64,000 nt of DNA. Origin: Piscinibacter gummiphilus. Its GTDB lineage: Bacteria > Pseudomonadota > Gammaproteobacteria > Burkholderiales > Burkholderiaceae_C. Below are positions 26,376 through 35,291 of this stretch, one piece after another. Position numbers and translations under genes: made by a program. Where the stretch lies: NCBI RefSeq assembly GCF_032681285.1, contig NZ_CP136336.1:3831001-3895000 (forward strand). The letters are read 5' to 3'. Positions within the stretch are counted from its first letter, which is position 1. Each line of letters opens with the position of its first letter. The notes beneath the pieces were generated by a model. The model worked only from the letters and a program-made list of their open reading frames with translations. It searched no databases and was not told the origin of the DNA.

Positions 26376-27458
26376 ATGAAAACCTCACTGCGCCTCGGGC
26401 TCGTCATCGTGTGCGGCCTGGCCGCCGCTGCGTGGGCCAGCAGCGGCAGCTGCGAATCGCCCTACGCCAGCTCGCCGCAGTTCACGGCCTGCCTCTTCGC
26501 CAACCCACCCAACCCGCAGACGCCACCCGGCGCCGGCGGCTGGAAGATCTGGTCACGCTTTCTCTTCGCTGACAAGGTCGGCACGGTGCCGGTCGACCCG
26601 ATCCCCGTGCGGCCCTTGACGCGCGCGCAGCTCGATGCGCTCGATGCGCAGGCCAACCACCTGGTGCGGCTCGGCCACTCGTCGCACCTGCTCAAGCTGC
26701 GCGGCAAGTACTGGCTCATCGACCCGGTGTTCGGCGAGCGGGTGTCGCCGGTGGGCTTCATCGGCCCGAAGCGCTTCCATGCGCCGCCGCTCACGCTGCA
26801 GGAACTGCCGCCGATCGAGGGGCTACTTCTCTCGCACGACCACTACGACCACCTCGACGTGCCCACCATCGAATACCTGGCCACGAAGGTGCAGCGCTAC
26901 TTCGTGCCGCTCGGCGTGAAGGCGCGTCTGCTCGAGATGGGCGTGCCCGCCGAGCGCGTGCAGGAGTTCGACTGGTGGCAGGCCACCACACACGACGGCG
27001 TGCAGCTCACCGCCACGCCCTCGCAGCATTTCTCGGGCCGCACGCTCACCGACCGCAACACAACGCTGTGGGCGTCGTGGGTGATCCAGAGCGGCGAGCA
27101 GCGCCTCTACTACAGCGGCGACTCGGGTTACTTCCCCGGCTTCCGCCAGATCGGCGAGCGCTTCGGCGGCTTCGACCTCGCACTGATGGAAAACGGCGCC
27201 TACGACGCCTACTGGCCCGCCGTGCACATGACGCCCGAGGAGACCGTGCAGGCCTTCCAGGACCTGCGCGCCAAGGTGCTGTACTCGGTGCACAACAGCA
27301 CCTTCGACCTCGCCTTCCACACCTGGCAGGACCCACTCAACCGCCTGGCCGACCTGTCGGCCGCGAAGGGCCTCGAACTCGCCACACCCGAGATCGGCGA
27401 GGTGATGACCGTGGGCCAGCCGCGGGTCAACAAGCGCTGGTGGGCGGGGCTGAAGTAA
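26376..27458 (+). CDS. Metallo-beta-lactamase-fold hydrolase, secreted or lipid-anchored type
   Basis: A 360-residue protein with an N-terminal hydrophobic signal (MKTSLRLGLVIVCGLAAAAW) and a metallo-beta-lactamase domain: LVRLGHSSHLLKLRGKYWL, then the metal motif LLSHDHYDHLD, ATPSQHFSGR, YYSGDSGY and the late histidine HNSTF. This is the NAPE-PLD/UlaG-like group of Zn hydrolases; in this group the usual substrates are phosphodiesters or lactones, but the substrate here is not known. It is divergent from the guanidine operon; the 367-base gap holds the riboswitch and presumably both promoters. Confidence 0.87.
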   Translation: MKTSLRLGLVIVCGLAAAAWASSGSCESPYASSPQFTACLFANPPNPQTPPGAGGWKIWSRFLFADKVGTVPVDPIPVRPLTRAQLDALDAQANHLVRLGHSSHLLKLRGKYWLIDPVFGERVSPVGFIGPKRFHAPPLTLQELPPIEGLLLSHDHYDHLDVPTIEYLATKVQRYFVPLGVKARLLEMGVPAERVQEFDWWQATTHDGVQLTATPSQHFSGRTLTDRNTTLWASWVIQSGEQRLYYSGDSGYFPGFRQIGERFGGFDLALMENGAYDAYWPAVHMTPEETVQAFQDLRAKVLYSVHNSTFDLAFHTWQDPLNRLADLSAAKGLELATPEIGEVMTVGQPRVNKRWWAGLK

Positions 27459-27463
27459 GAGCC

Positions 27464-27664
27464 TCAGCCCTCCCTGGGCACCCTGGCCGTGTCGGCCTCT
27501 CGCCGCGCGTTCCACGCGCGCAACGCCTGGCGGTACTGGTCCATCGCCATGTCGTGCAAGTCGAAGATGCAGGGCTCGCAGCCGTTGCCGCAGCACTGGT
27601 CGAAGTCGGGCGCCACCGGAGGCTCGGGTTTCGGATCGGGGTTCGGCACATCTGGAGAACTCAT
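27464..27664 (-). CDS. Oxidoreductase-like domain protein (small, Cys-rich)
   Basis: A 66-residue protein with a Pro-rich N-terminus and the pattern CCGNGCEPCIFDLHD followed by DQYRQALRAWNARR. This matches the short domain known as oxidoreductase-like (Pfam Oxidored-like), common in betaproteobacteria, with four clustered cysteines that may bind metal. Despite the family name no enzyme activity is established. It converges with the metallo-beta-lactamase gene, with 5 bases between stops. Confidence 0.75.
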   Translation of the reverse strand: MSSPDVPNPDPKPEPPVAPDFDQCCGNGCEPCIFDLHDMAMDQYRQALRAWNARREADTARVPREG

Positions 27665-27704
27665 GCGCGGGATTGTCCCGCAGCGCCCGCGCTAACCTCG
27701 CACG

Positions 27705-28925
27705 ATGGACTCCCTCATCGCCGCTTCGGCCCGCGCACTGGCGGGCGGTGACGCGCTCGGCGCGCTCAAGCACATCAGCCTGCGCGACGACCCGCCGGCG
27801 CTCGCCCTGCGCGGCATCGCGATGGCGCAGCTGGGCGAGCTGGCGCGATCGCGCCAGCTGCTGCGCCAGGCCGGGCGCTCCTTCGGCAAGCATGAAGAGC
27901 TGGCGCGCGCCCGCTGCGTGGTCGCCGAGGCCGAGGTGGCGCTTGCCATGCGGGAACTGGGCGACTCACCGCGTGCCTTGCAGCCGGCACTCGCGAGCCT
28001 CGAAGCGCATGCCGACCATGCGAATGCGCTGCAGGCGCGGCTGATCGCTGCGCGGCACCACTTGCTGCTCGGGCGCCTCGACACCGCAGCCGAAGCCTTG
28101 CAGCAGCTTGACGGTCGCCCGCTCCCGCCACCGCTGCGCGCAGTGGCCGAGCTGGTGTCGGCCGAGATCGCGTTGCGCTCGCTGCGCACCCGCGACGCGC
28201 AGGCCGCGCTCGCCCGGGCGCAGGCTGCGGCCGAGCGAGCTGGCATCGTGGCGCTGGCGGGCGAGGTCGCGGCGGCCCGCACGGCGCTGGAGCAGCCGGC
28301 GGCGCGTCAACTGCACGCCGACGCGGAACGCCCCTTGCGCCTGGCCGAGGTGGAAGCGCTCTTCGACTCCGGCGCGCTGGTGCTCGACGCCTGCCGCCAC
28401 GGCCTGCGCGCCGGCGCGGCGTGGCTGCCGCTGGCACGCCGGCCGGTGCTTTTCGCGCTGGCCCGTGCGCTCGCCGAAGCGTGGCCGCACGACGTGCCGC
28501 GCGACACGCTGATCGACTGCGCCTTCCGCACCCGCCACCCCGACGAGACGCACCGCGCGCGGCTGCGCGTGGAGATCGGCCGGCTGCGCAAGCTCGCCGC
28601 ACCGCTCGCCCGCATCGAGGCCACCGCGCGCGGCTTTGCCATCGCCCCGCTCGACGCGCGGCCCCTGGCCGTGCTGGTGCCGCCGATCGACGGCGAGCAG
28701 GCGTCGCTGCAAGCGCTGCTCACCGACGGTGCGGCCTGGTCGACCTCCGCGTTGGCGCTGGCGATGGACTCCAGCCAGCGCACCGTGCAGCGCGCGCTCG
28801 CCGAGCTCGAAGCCCAGGGCCGCGTGCGCGCCATCGGCCGCGCCCGCGCGCAGCGCTGGCTGGCCGCGCCCATCGCCGGATTCACGACGATCTTGTTACT
28901 CCCCTCAACGCTTCCGCTCACGTAG
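27705..28925 (+). CDS. Tetratricopeptide-like protein with helix-turn-helix domains
   Basis: A 406-residue Ala/Leu/Arg-rich protein. Residues 1-195 are helical repeats of TPR type (ALALRGIAMAQLGELARSRQLLR). Residues 205-320 resemble a winged-helix domain of OmpR/SARP type (RDTLIDCAFRTRHPDETHRARLRVEIGRLRKL). The C-terminus (335-395) carries a second helix-turn-helix (ALAMDSSQRTVQRALAELEAQGRV). I read it as a transcription regulator; ligand unknown. No good ribosome site precedes the ATG at 27705, which lies 41 bases from the divergent gene. Confidence 0.7.
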   Translation: MDSLIAASARALAGGDALGALKHISLRDDPPALALRGIAMAQLGELARSRQLLRQAGRSFGKHEELARARCVVAEAEVALAMRELGDSPRALQPALASLEAHADHANALQARLIAARHHLLLGRLDTAAEALQQLDGRPLPPPLRAVAELVSAEIALRSLRTRDAQAALARAQAAAERAGIVALAGEVAAARTALEQPAARQLHADAERPLRLAEVEALFDSGALVLDACRHGLRAGAAWLPLARRPVLFALARALAEAWPHDVPRDTLIDCAFRTRHPDETHRARLRVEIGRLRKLAAPLARIEATARGFAIAPLDARPLAVLVPPIDGEQASLQALLTDGAAWSTSALALAMDSSQRTVQRALAELEAQGRVRAIGRARAQRWLAAPIAGFTTILLLPSTLPLT

Positions 28926-28980
28926 ATTTGCTTCCATCGCGCAGCCCTTCCACCGCGAAACCAGACGCAGGAGCAAGACG

Positions 28981-29634
28981 ATGAGCACCCCACAAGCACA
29001 AGCCGCCGAGATCGTTCGTGAATACGGCCCTTTCGACGGCGCCACCTCGATCGGCGGCATCACGCACGATGGTGAGCACGTCTGGGCCGCCGCCGGGGCG
29101 AAGCTGATCGCCATCGAACCGAAGAGCGGCGCCGTCACCCGCTCGATCGGCGTGCCGGCCGACGCGGGCACCGCCTTCGACGGCAAGCACCTGTACCAGA
29201 TCGCCGAGAAACGCATCGACAAGATCGACCCGGCGAGCGGCCGTGTGCTCGCCTCCATCCCCGCACCCGGCAACGGCACCGACTCGGGCATGGCCTGGGC
29301 CGAAGGCAGCCTGTGGGTCGGCCAGTACCGCGACCGCAAGATCCACCAGATCGACCCCGAGACCGGGCGCGTGCTGCGCACCATCGAGTCCAACCGCTTC
29401 GTGACCGGCGTCACCTGGGTCGACGGCGAGCTGTGGCACGGCGTATGGGAGGGCGACGAAAGCGAGCTGCGCCGCATCGACCCGCAGAGCGGCGCCGTGC
29501 AGCAATGCCTGCAGATGCCCCAGGGTGTGGGCGTGAGCGGCCTCGAATCCGATGGCGCAGATCTCTTCTATTGCGGCGGTGGCGGCAGCGGCAAGGTGCG
29601 CGCCGTGAAACGGCCCAAGAAGGCCACCGCCTGA
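28981..29634 (+). CDS. Beta-propeller protein, glutaminyl cyclase/Vgb-like
   Basis: A 217-residue protein made of repeated blades such as IDKIDPASGRVLASI, IHQIDPETGRVLRTI and LRRIDPQSGAVQQCL, the pattern of glutaminyl-peptide cyclotransferase-like and Vgb-like propellers. No signal peptide is seen, so it is probably cytoplasmic. An AGGAG-like site precedes the ATG at 28981. It follows the regulator gene by 55 bases and precedes the DUF899 gene by 104 bases; co-regulation is plausible. Confidence 0.75.
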   Translation: MSTPQAQAAEIVREYGPFDGATSIGGITHDGEHVWAAAGAKLIAIEPKSGAVTRSIGVPADAGTAFDGKHLYQIAEKRIDKIDPASGRVLASIPAPGNGTDSGMAWAEGSLWVGQYRDRKIHQIDPETGRVLRTIESNRFVTGVTWVDGELWHGVWEGDESELRRIDPQSGAVQQCLQMPQGVGVSGLESDGADLFYCGGGGSGKVRAVKRPKKATA

Positions 29635-29738
29635 CCTGACGGCGCCGCGAGCGCCACCTCTCCAGTTCCCCCATCGAGCGCGCCCCGCGAGGGTGCTGGG
29701 CAGCGCTTTGTCTTTCACCACGCCAAAGGAGCGAATCC

Positions 29739-30500
29739 ATGAGCACTGCAGAAACCCTGAACCACCCCATCGTCACCCGCGACCGCTGGGTCGCCGAACG
29801 CAAGGCGCTGCTGGCGCGCGAGAAGGAGATGTCGCGCCTGAGCGACGAGCTGGCCCGCGAGCGGCGGAAGCTGCCATGGGTGCTCGTCGACAAGCCCTAC
29901 GTCTTCGACACGCCCACCGGCCAACGCACGCTGGCCGATCTTTTCGAAGGCCGCCGCCAGCTCATCGTGCAGCACTTCATGCTGGCCCCGGGCTGGGAAG
30001 AAGGCTGCGCGAGCTGCTCGTTCATGGCCGACCATGTGGACGGCGCGCTGCCGCACCTGGCCGCGCGCGACCTGAGCTTCGTGGCCGTTTCGCGTGCCCC
30101 GCTGGCCGAGATCGAGCGCTTCAAGCGCCGCATGGGTTGGCAGTTCCCGTGGGTCTCGTCGAACGGCTGCGAGTTCAACTTCGACTTCCACGTGAGCTTC
30201 ACCCCCGAGGAGCGAAAGCGTGGCGAGGTCTTCTACAACTACGGCATGACCGCCTTCCCACTCGAGGAAGCGCCGGGCGTCAGCGCCTTCATCCTGGATG
30301 AGAAAGGCCAGGTCTTCCACACGTACTCGACCTATGGCCGCGGCGTCGAGCTGATGATGGGCGCCTACGACCTGATCGACATCACGCCCAAGGGTCGTGA
30401 CGAAGCGGGCCTGCCGTACACCATGGGCTGGGTGCGCCACCACGACCGCTACGACACCGCGAAGAAGACGGGCAGCGCCTGCGGCTGCGAGGCGTCATGA
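29739..30500 (+). CDS. DUF899 thioredoxin-like protein
   Basis: A 253-residue protein of the DUF899 family, thioredoxin-fold proteins of unknown function. Features: an N-terminal helical part with a KEKEMSRLSDELARERR segment, then LPWVLVDKPYVFDTP, the cysteine-containing GWEEGCASCSFMADH, and the C-terminal YDLIDITPKGRDE. The C-terminus has an added Cys-Gly-Cys (GCEAS). The ATG at 29739 is preceded by AAAGGAG. Its stop overlaps a small membrane protein gene (ATGA). Confidence 0.85.
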   Translation: MSTAETLNHPIVTRDRWVAERKALLAREKEMSRLSDELARERRKLPWVLVDKPYVFDTPTGQRTLADLFEGRRQLIVQHFMLAPGWEEGCASCSFMADHVDGALPHLAARDLSFVAVSRAPLAEIERFKRRMGWQFPWVSSNGCEFNFDFHVSFTPEERKRGEVFYNYGMTAFPLEEAPGVSAFILDEKGQVFHTYSTYGRGVELMMGAYDLIDITPKGRDEAGLPYTMGWVRHHDRYDTAKKTGSACGCEAS

Positions 30501-30658
30501 ACCGCGTGCGCATGAGCCGCGTCGGCAAGGGTCTTGCGGCCTGTGGCGTCGTGGTGCTCGGCCATTGCGGGCTCACCGTGCTGGTGGCCGCACTGAATGC
30601 CGCATGGATCGCCTCGGTGCCGCTGCTGGCGATCTGCCGCGCAGCCGTGGGCTCATGA
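30497..30658 (+). CDS. Small predicted membrane protein coupled to the DUF899 gene
   Basis: A 53-residue frame whose ATG overlaps the DUF899 stop codon (ATGA). It starts MNRVRMSRVGKGLAACG and has a continuous hydrophobic core (VVVLGHCGLTVLVAAL, then IASVPLLAICRAAVG) that could form one or two short helices, with a basic N-terminus. It ends 6 bases into the 3' end of the convergent EAL gene. I do not recognise the family. Coupled position and composition favour a real gene. Confidence 0.5.
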   Translation: MNRVRMSRVGKGLAACGVVVLGHCGLTVLVAALNAAWIASVPLLAICRAAVGS

Positions 30659-32104
30659 GGGCGCGGTGTCCCGGAAGCCGGTCGGCTTGAAGACGGAGGC
30701 CCGGAACGCCATCGCGCGCGGGCCTTCGTCTTCCATCGCCCACAGCGCGATCGCCTTGGCCGACATCGGCTTGGCGAAGAGGTAGCCCTGCAGCTGGTCG
30801 CAGCCCATGTCGCGCAGGATGCGGTTCTGGCCTTCGGTCTCCACACCCTCGGCCACCACCTTGAGGTCGAGCGCCTTGGCAAGGTTGACCACGGCCAGCG
30901 CCACCTTGCGGGCGTCTTCGCTGGTTTCCAGGTCGAGCACGAAGCTGCGGTCGATCTTCAGTTCGTCGGCCGGCAGGGTGCGCAGGTACGACAGGCTCGA
31001 ATGCCCGGTGCCGAAGTCGTCGATGGAGATATGCACGCCCAGCGCGTCGAGCTGGCCGAGCACGCGCACGGTGGTCGCCACGTCTTCCATCGCGCTCGTC
31101 TCGGTGATCTCGCAGGTGATGAGATCGGGGTTGATCTGGTGCGTGTTCAAGGCGTCTGCGATCTCCGAGGCCAGGCTCGGCTGGCGCAGCTGGTGCGCCG
31201 AGAGGTTGATCGCCACCTTCAGGCGCAGGCCGAGGTCGCGCCACTCACGCGCCTGTCGGCAGGCCTCGTCGATCACCCAGCTGCCGAGCTGGGTGATGAG
31301 ACCGTAGCGTTCGGCCATCGGGATGAAGATGCCCGGGCTCACCATGCCGCGGGTCGGGTGGTTCCAGCGCAGCAGCGCCTCGGCGCCGGTGATCTCGCCG
31401 CTCGGCGCGTGGATCTTGGGCTGGTAGTACAGCTCCAGCTGCTTGAGCGAGAGCGCACGCCGCAGGTCCTGCAGCAGCTCGAGCTGGTCTCGCTTGCCGC
31501 GCATCATGCGGGGCTCGAAGAAGGCGTGGCTCGCCCCACCCGACGCCTTGGCCTCGCCCATTGCCGCCTGGGCGTGGGCAATCATGGTCGAGAGCGCGCC
31601 ATGCTCCGGGTACATCGCGATGCCGATCGAGCAGCTGAGCGACACCTCGCCCCGCTCCAGCGGAAACGGGAGGCCGATCGACGCCTGCACCCGCTGCGCC
31701 AGGGCCGAGGCGTCGCGGGGCTGCGGGTCGTCGGCCATCAGCAGCAGGAATTCGTCGCCCACCAACCGCGCGGCCATGAACGGCTTGACCATCGAGCGCA
31801 ACCGCTTCGCGGCCTGCCGCAACACGTCGTCGCCGCTTTGGCGGCCCGCGGCGATGTTCACCGACTTCAGGTCGTCGAGGTTGACGAAGAGCAGCGCCAG
31901 CTGTGTGGAAGCCGCATCGGCCTGCCGCGTGGCCTGGGCCAGCAGGCCCTCGAAGGCCGTGAGGCCCGGCAGGCCGGTCAGCGGATCATTGGTGCCATCG
32001 AGCGCCCGCGGGTTCACGGCGGCTGGCGACGGCTCGCCCCCCGCACCAGGCGCGAGGCGGGCGCGCAGCGCCGACAGCACAGACCTGGGGGTGGGGAGTT
32101 TCAT
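30653..32104 (-). CDS. GGDEF-EAL protein, probable c-di-GMP phosphodiesterase
   Basis: A 483-residue cytoplasmic protein with no sensor domain or membrane helix. Residues 38-200 are a GGDEF domain whose active-site motif reads VGDEF (115-119), lacking the first glycine, so cyclase activity is doubtful; it may bind GTP as a regulatory domain. Residues 210-465 are an EAL domain with the motif EALLRW (242-247), intact metal and catalytic motifs (INLSAHQL, CEITETSAM, IDDFGTGHSS, KIDRSFV, AEGVET), so hydrolysis of c-di-GMP is expected. Confidence 0.9.
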   Translation of the reverse strand: MKLPTPRSVLSALRARLAPGAGGEPSPAAVNPRALDGTNDPLTGLPGLTAFEGLLAQATRQADAASTQLALLFVNLDDLKSVNIAAGRQSGDDVLRQAAKRLRSMVKPFMAARLVGDEFLLLMADDPQPRDASALAQRVQASIGLPFPLERGEVSLSCSIGIAMYPEHGALSTMIAHAQAAMGEAKASGGASHAFFEPRMMRGKRDQLELLQDLRRALSLKQLELYYQPKIHAPSGEITGAEALLRWNHPTRGMVSPGIFIPMAERYGLITQLGSWVIDEACRQAREWRDLGLRLKVAINLSAHQLRQPSLASEIADALNTHQINPDLITCEITETSAMEDVATTVRVLGQLDALGVHISIDDFGTGHSSLSYLRTLPADELKIDRSFVLDLETSEDARKVALAVVNLAKALDLKVVAEGVETEGQNRILRDMGCDQLQGYLFAKPMSAKAIALWAMEDEGPRAMAFRASVFKPTGFRDTAPS

Positions 32105-32176
32105 GAGCCGATATCGGCAGGGACCGCAAGGGCCTTGAGTGTGGCGCCGCCGTGACCGGCATCACCTTGCGCGGCG

Positions 32177-32962
32177 TCAATTTTTCAGGCGGTACCCGGT
32201 GCGCACCATCCACGCGACGACGCCCATGCACACCACGAGCAGGAAGCTCACCGCCGCGAGGCTCCAGCCCACGCCCACGTCGGCGGTGTCCACGAAGCTC
32301 CATCGGAAACCGTCGATCAGGTACACCACCGGGTTGAAGAGCGTGACCGTGCGCCACAGCGGCGGCAGCATGTCGATCGAGTAGAACGCACCGCCGAGGA
32401 AGGTGAGCGGCGTGATCACGAGCATGGGAATGAGCTGCAGCTGCTCGAAGCCCTTGGCCCAGATGCCGATGATGAAGCCGAAGAGGCTGAAGGTCACGGC
32501 CGTGAGCACGAGGAAGCCGACCATCCACACCGGGTGCGCGATGTGCAGCGGCACGAAGAAGGCGGCGGTGGCGAGCGTGACCACCCCGAGGATCACCGAC
32601 TTGGTGGCCGCAGCGCCCACGTAGGCCACGACCATCTCGAAGGGCGAGATCGGCGCCGAGAGGATCTCGTAGACCGTGCCGGTGAAACGCGGGAAGTAGA
32701 TGCCGAACGAGGCGTTCGACAGGCTCTGCGTGAACACCGACAGCATGATGAGCCCGGGCACGATGAAGGCGCCATAGGGCACGCCGTTCACGTTCTGCAT
32801 GTGCTGGCCGATGGCCGAGCCGAAGACCACGAAGTAGAGCGAGGTGGTGATGACCGGCGTGATGAGGCTCTGCCCCACCGTGCGGAAGAATCGCGCCATC
32901 TCGAAGCGATACAGCGCGAGCACGCCGTGGCGGTTGAACACTCCGACGCTGCCGCCGCTCAT
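32177..32962 (-). CDS. ABC-2 type transport permease
   Basis: A 261-residue membrane protein with about six helices, starting [25 protein letters not shown], and the ABC-2 motif region [20 protein letters not shown]. It is in the family of exporters for drugs, lipids or polysaccharides. Its start overlaps the stop of the ATPase gene, and the two form a minimal exporter. Substrate unknown. Confidence 0.88.
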   Translation of the reverse strand: MSGGSVGVFNRHGVLALYRFEMARFFRTVGQSLITPVITTSLYFVVFGSAIGQHMQNVNGVPYGAFIVPGLIMLSVFTQSLSNASFGIYFPRFTGTVYEILSAPISPFEMVVAYVGAAATKSVILGVVTLATAAFFVPLHIAHPVWMVGFLVLTAVTFSLFGFIIGIWAKGFEQLQLIPMLVITPLTFLGGAFYSIDMLPPLWRTVTLFNPVVYLIDGFRWSFVDTADVGVGWSLAAVSFLLVVCMGVVAWMVRTGYRLKN

Positions 32963-33921
32963 GCTGGGGCTCCTTCCTTGCTGTTGTCGTGCACGAGGCT
33001 CACAAAGATGTCTTCCAGCGAGCTCTGCTGGGTGTGCACGTCCTTGAAACCGATGTTGAGGTCGCCCAGCCGCTTGAGGATGGGCGCCACGCCCGCGCTC
33101 GCCTCGGCCGCGTCGAAGTCGCGCTGCAGCGTGTAGCCGCCCGGCTTGAGCACGAGCTGCAGCGCCGCCAGCTCGGCCGGCAGCGCGGCCATCGGCTGCT
33201 CCAGCTCGATGGTGAGCTGCTTCTTGCCGAGCTTCTTCATGAGCGTCGCCTTTTCTTCCACGAGGATCAGCTCACCCTTGCGGATCACGCCCACGCGGTC
33301 GGCCATCTCCTCGGCTTCTTCGATGTAGTGGGTGGTGAGGATGATGGTCACGCCGCCATCGCGCAGGCGGCGCACCATCTCCCACATGTCGCGGCGCAGC
33401 TCCACGTCGACACCCGCGGTGGGCTCGTCGAGGAACAGGATCTCGGGCTCGTGCGACAGGGCCTTGGCGATCATCACGCGGCGCTTCATGCCGCCCGAGA
33501 GCGCCATGATCTTCTCGTTGCGCTTGTCCCAGAGCGACAGGTCGCGCAGCACCTTCTCGATGCGCGCCGGGTCGGGCGCCTTGCCAAAGAGGCCGCGGCT
33601 GAAGCTCACCGTGGCCCACACGCTCTCGAAGGCGTCGGTCGCGAGCTCCTGCGGCACGAGGCCGATCTTCGAGCGGGTGACGCGGTAGTCGCGCACGATG
33701 TCGTGGCCGGCGACCGTCACGCGGCCCTCGCTGCCGGTGACGATGCCGCAGACGATGGAGATCAGCGTGGTCTTGCCGGCGCCGTTGGGGCCAAGCAGCG
33801 CGAAGATCTCGCCGCGGCGGATGTCGAGGTCCACGCGCTTGAGCGCCTGGAAGCCGCCGGCATAGGTCTTGGACAGGCCGGCGATCGAGACCGCGGCCTG
33901 GGAGTCAGGGGTAGTCGACAT
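32959..33921 (-). CDS. ABC exporter ATP-binding protein (DrrA/CcmA-like)
   Basis: A 320-residue ATPase with Walker [10 protein letters not shown], signature [15 protein letters not shown], Walker [13 protein letters not shown], switch [16 protein letters not shown], and the C-terminal extension common in ABC-2 partners (about residues 230-320). The ATG at 33921 is chosen; an in-frame upstream methionine at 33972 precedes non-conserved sequence. It is paired with the permease by a 4-base overlap. Confidence 0.9.
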   Translation of the reverse strand: MSTTPDSQAAVSIAGLSKTYAGGFQALKRVDLDIRRGEIFALLGPNGAGKTTLISIVCGIVTGSEGRVTVAGHDIVRDYRVTRSKIGLVPQELATDAFESVWATVSFSRGLFGKAPDPARIEKVLRDLSLWDKRNEKIMALSGGMKRRVMIAKALSHEPEILFLDEPTAGVDVELRRDMWEMVRRLRDGGVTIILTTHYIEEAEEMADRVGVIRKGELILVEEKATLMKKLGKKQLTIELEQPMAALPAELAALQLVLKPGGYTLQRDFDAAEASAGVAPILKRLGDLNIGFKDVHTQQSSLEDIFVSLVHDNSKEGAPA

Positions 33922-34073
33922 GGGGACTCGTCTTGATGCGAGGCCGGCATGGTAGGCACAAGCGGCTAACACTGCTGGCGGCAGGCTGTCAGCATGGGCA
34001 CCGTCGAAGTCGCCAAAGTGACAAGGCGAGAAGCGTTAGGCTTTCGACTTTTCAGCACTGCCATCCAAAAATC

Positions 34074-35228
34074 ATGATCCGCGACCAAGAAACCCTGACC
34101 GCCCTCGTCGACAGCGTGCGCCGCTTCGTGCGCGAGCGCCTCGTGCCGGCCGAGCATGAAGTCTCCGAGACCGACGAGATCCCGCAGGCCATCGTCGACG
34201 AGATGCGCGAGCTGGGCCTCTTCGGCCTGACCATTCCCGAGGCCTACGGCGGCCTCGAGCTGACCATGGAAGAAGAAGTGCTGACCATGATCGAGATGGG
34301 GCAGACCTCGCCGGCCTTCCGCTCGATCTTCGGCACCACGGTGGGCATCGGCTCGCAGGGCATCCTGATGGACGGCACCGAGGCGCAGAAGGCGAAGTTC
34401 CTGCCCAAGATGGCGACCGGCGAAATCATCGCGTCCTTCGCGCTGACCGAGCCCGACTCGGGCTCCGACTCGGCCTCGCTGCGCACCACCGCCATCAAGG
34501 ACGGCGACCACTACGTGGTGAACGGCACCAAGCGCTTCATCACCAACGCACCGCAGGCCGGCATCTTCACGCTGATGGCGCGCACCGACCCGGCCAAGAA
34601 AGGTGCTTCGGGCATCTCGGCCTTCATCGTCGATGCCAAGTCGCCCGGCATCACGCTCGGCAAGCGCGACAAGAAGATGGGCCAGAAAGGCGCGCACACC
34701 TGCGACGTGAACTTCGACAACTGCCGCGTGCCCGCCGAAAATCTCATCGGTGGTGTGGAAGGCAAGGGCTTCTACACCGCGATGAAGGTGCTCGACAAGG
34801 GCCGCATCCACATCGCCGCCATCTGCGTGGGCGTGGCCAAGCGCATCCTCGACGACGCGCTGAAGTACGCCGTGGAGCGCAAGCAGTTCGGCCAGCCGAT
34901 CGCCGAATTCCAGCTGGTGCAGGCGATGCTCGCCGACAGCAAGACCGAGCTCTATGCCGCCGAGTGCATGGTGCTCGACGCCGCCCGCAAGCGCGACGCC
35001 AAGCTGCCCCACTCCACCGAAGCCTCGTGCGCCAAGCTCTATGCGAGCGAGATGGTGGGCCGCGTGGCCGACCGCGGCGTGCAGATCCTCGGTGGCTCGG
35101 GCTACATCGCCGAGCATGCGATGGAGCGCTTCTACCGCGACGTGCGGCTGTTCCGCCTGTACGAGGGCACGAGCCAGATCCAGCAGATGGTGATCGCCCG
35201 CAACATGATCAAGGAATTGGCGCAGTAA
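34074..35228 (+). CDS. Acyl-CoA dehydrogenase
   Basis: A 384-residue FAD enzyme that makes an alpha,beta double bond in an acyl-CoA. Landmarks: IASFALTEPDSGSDSAS (flavin contact), FITNAPQAG, ILGGSGYIAEHAMERFYRDVR, and the catalytic glutamate in RLYEGTSQIQQMV. The start MIRDQETLTALVDSVRRFV at 34074 fits family N-termini, though no ribosome site is visible. Chain length preference is not readable. It converges on the aldehyde dehydrogenase at a shared terminator. Confidence 0.93.
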   Translation: MIRDQETLTALVDSVRRFVRERLVPAEHEVSETDEIPQAIVDEMRELGLFGLTIPEAYGGLELTMEEEVLTMIEMGQTSPAFRSIFGTTVGIGSQGILMDGTEAQKAKFLPKMATGEIIASFALTEPDSGSDSASLRTTAIKDGDHYVVNGTKRFITNAPQAGIFTLMARTDPAKKGASGISAFIVDAKSPGITLGKRDKKMGQKGAHTCDVNFDNCRVPAENLIGGVEGKGFYTAMKVLDKGRIHIAAICVGVAKRILDDALKYAVERKQFGQPIAEFQLVQAMLADSKTELYAAECMVLDAARKRDAKLPHSTEASCAKLYASEMVGRVADRGVQILGGSGYIAEHAMERFYRDVRLFRLYEGTSQIQQMVIARNMIKELAQ

Positions 35229-35247
35229 GCGTCGTCTTCGCCTCATG

Positions 35248-35276
35248 AAAAACGGCCGCCCTCGGGCGGCCGTTTT
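35248..35276. terminator. Bidirectional Rho-independent terminator
   Basis: AAAACGGCCGCC / GGCGGCCGTTTT is a perfect stem with a short loop, flanked by A-run and T-run. It can end both the acyl-CoA dehydrogenase (plus) and aldehyde dehydrogenase (minus) transcripts. Confidence 0.92.
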
Positions 35277-35291
35277 GCTGAGCGCCTTCGA

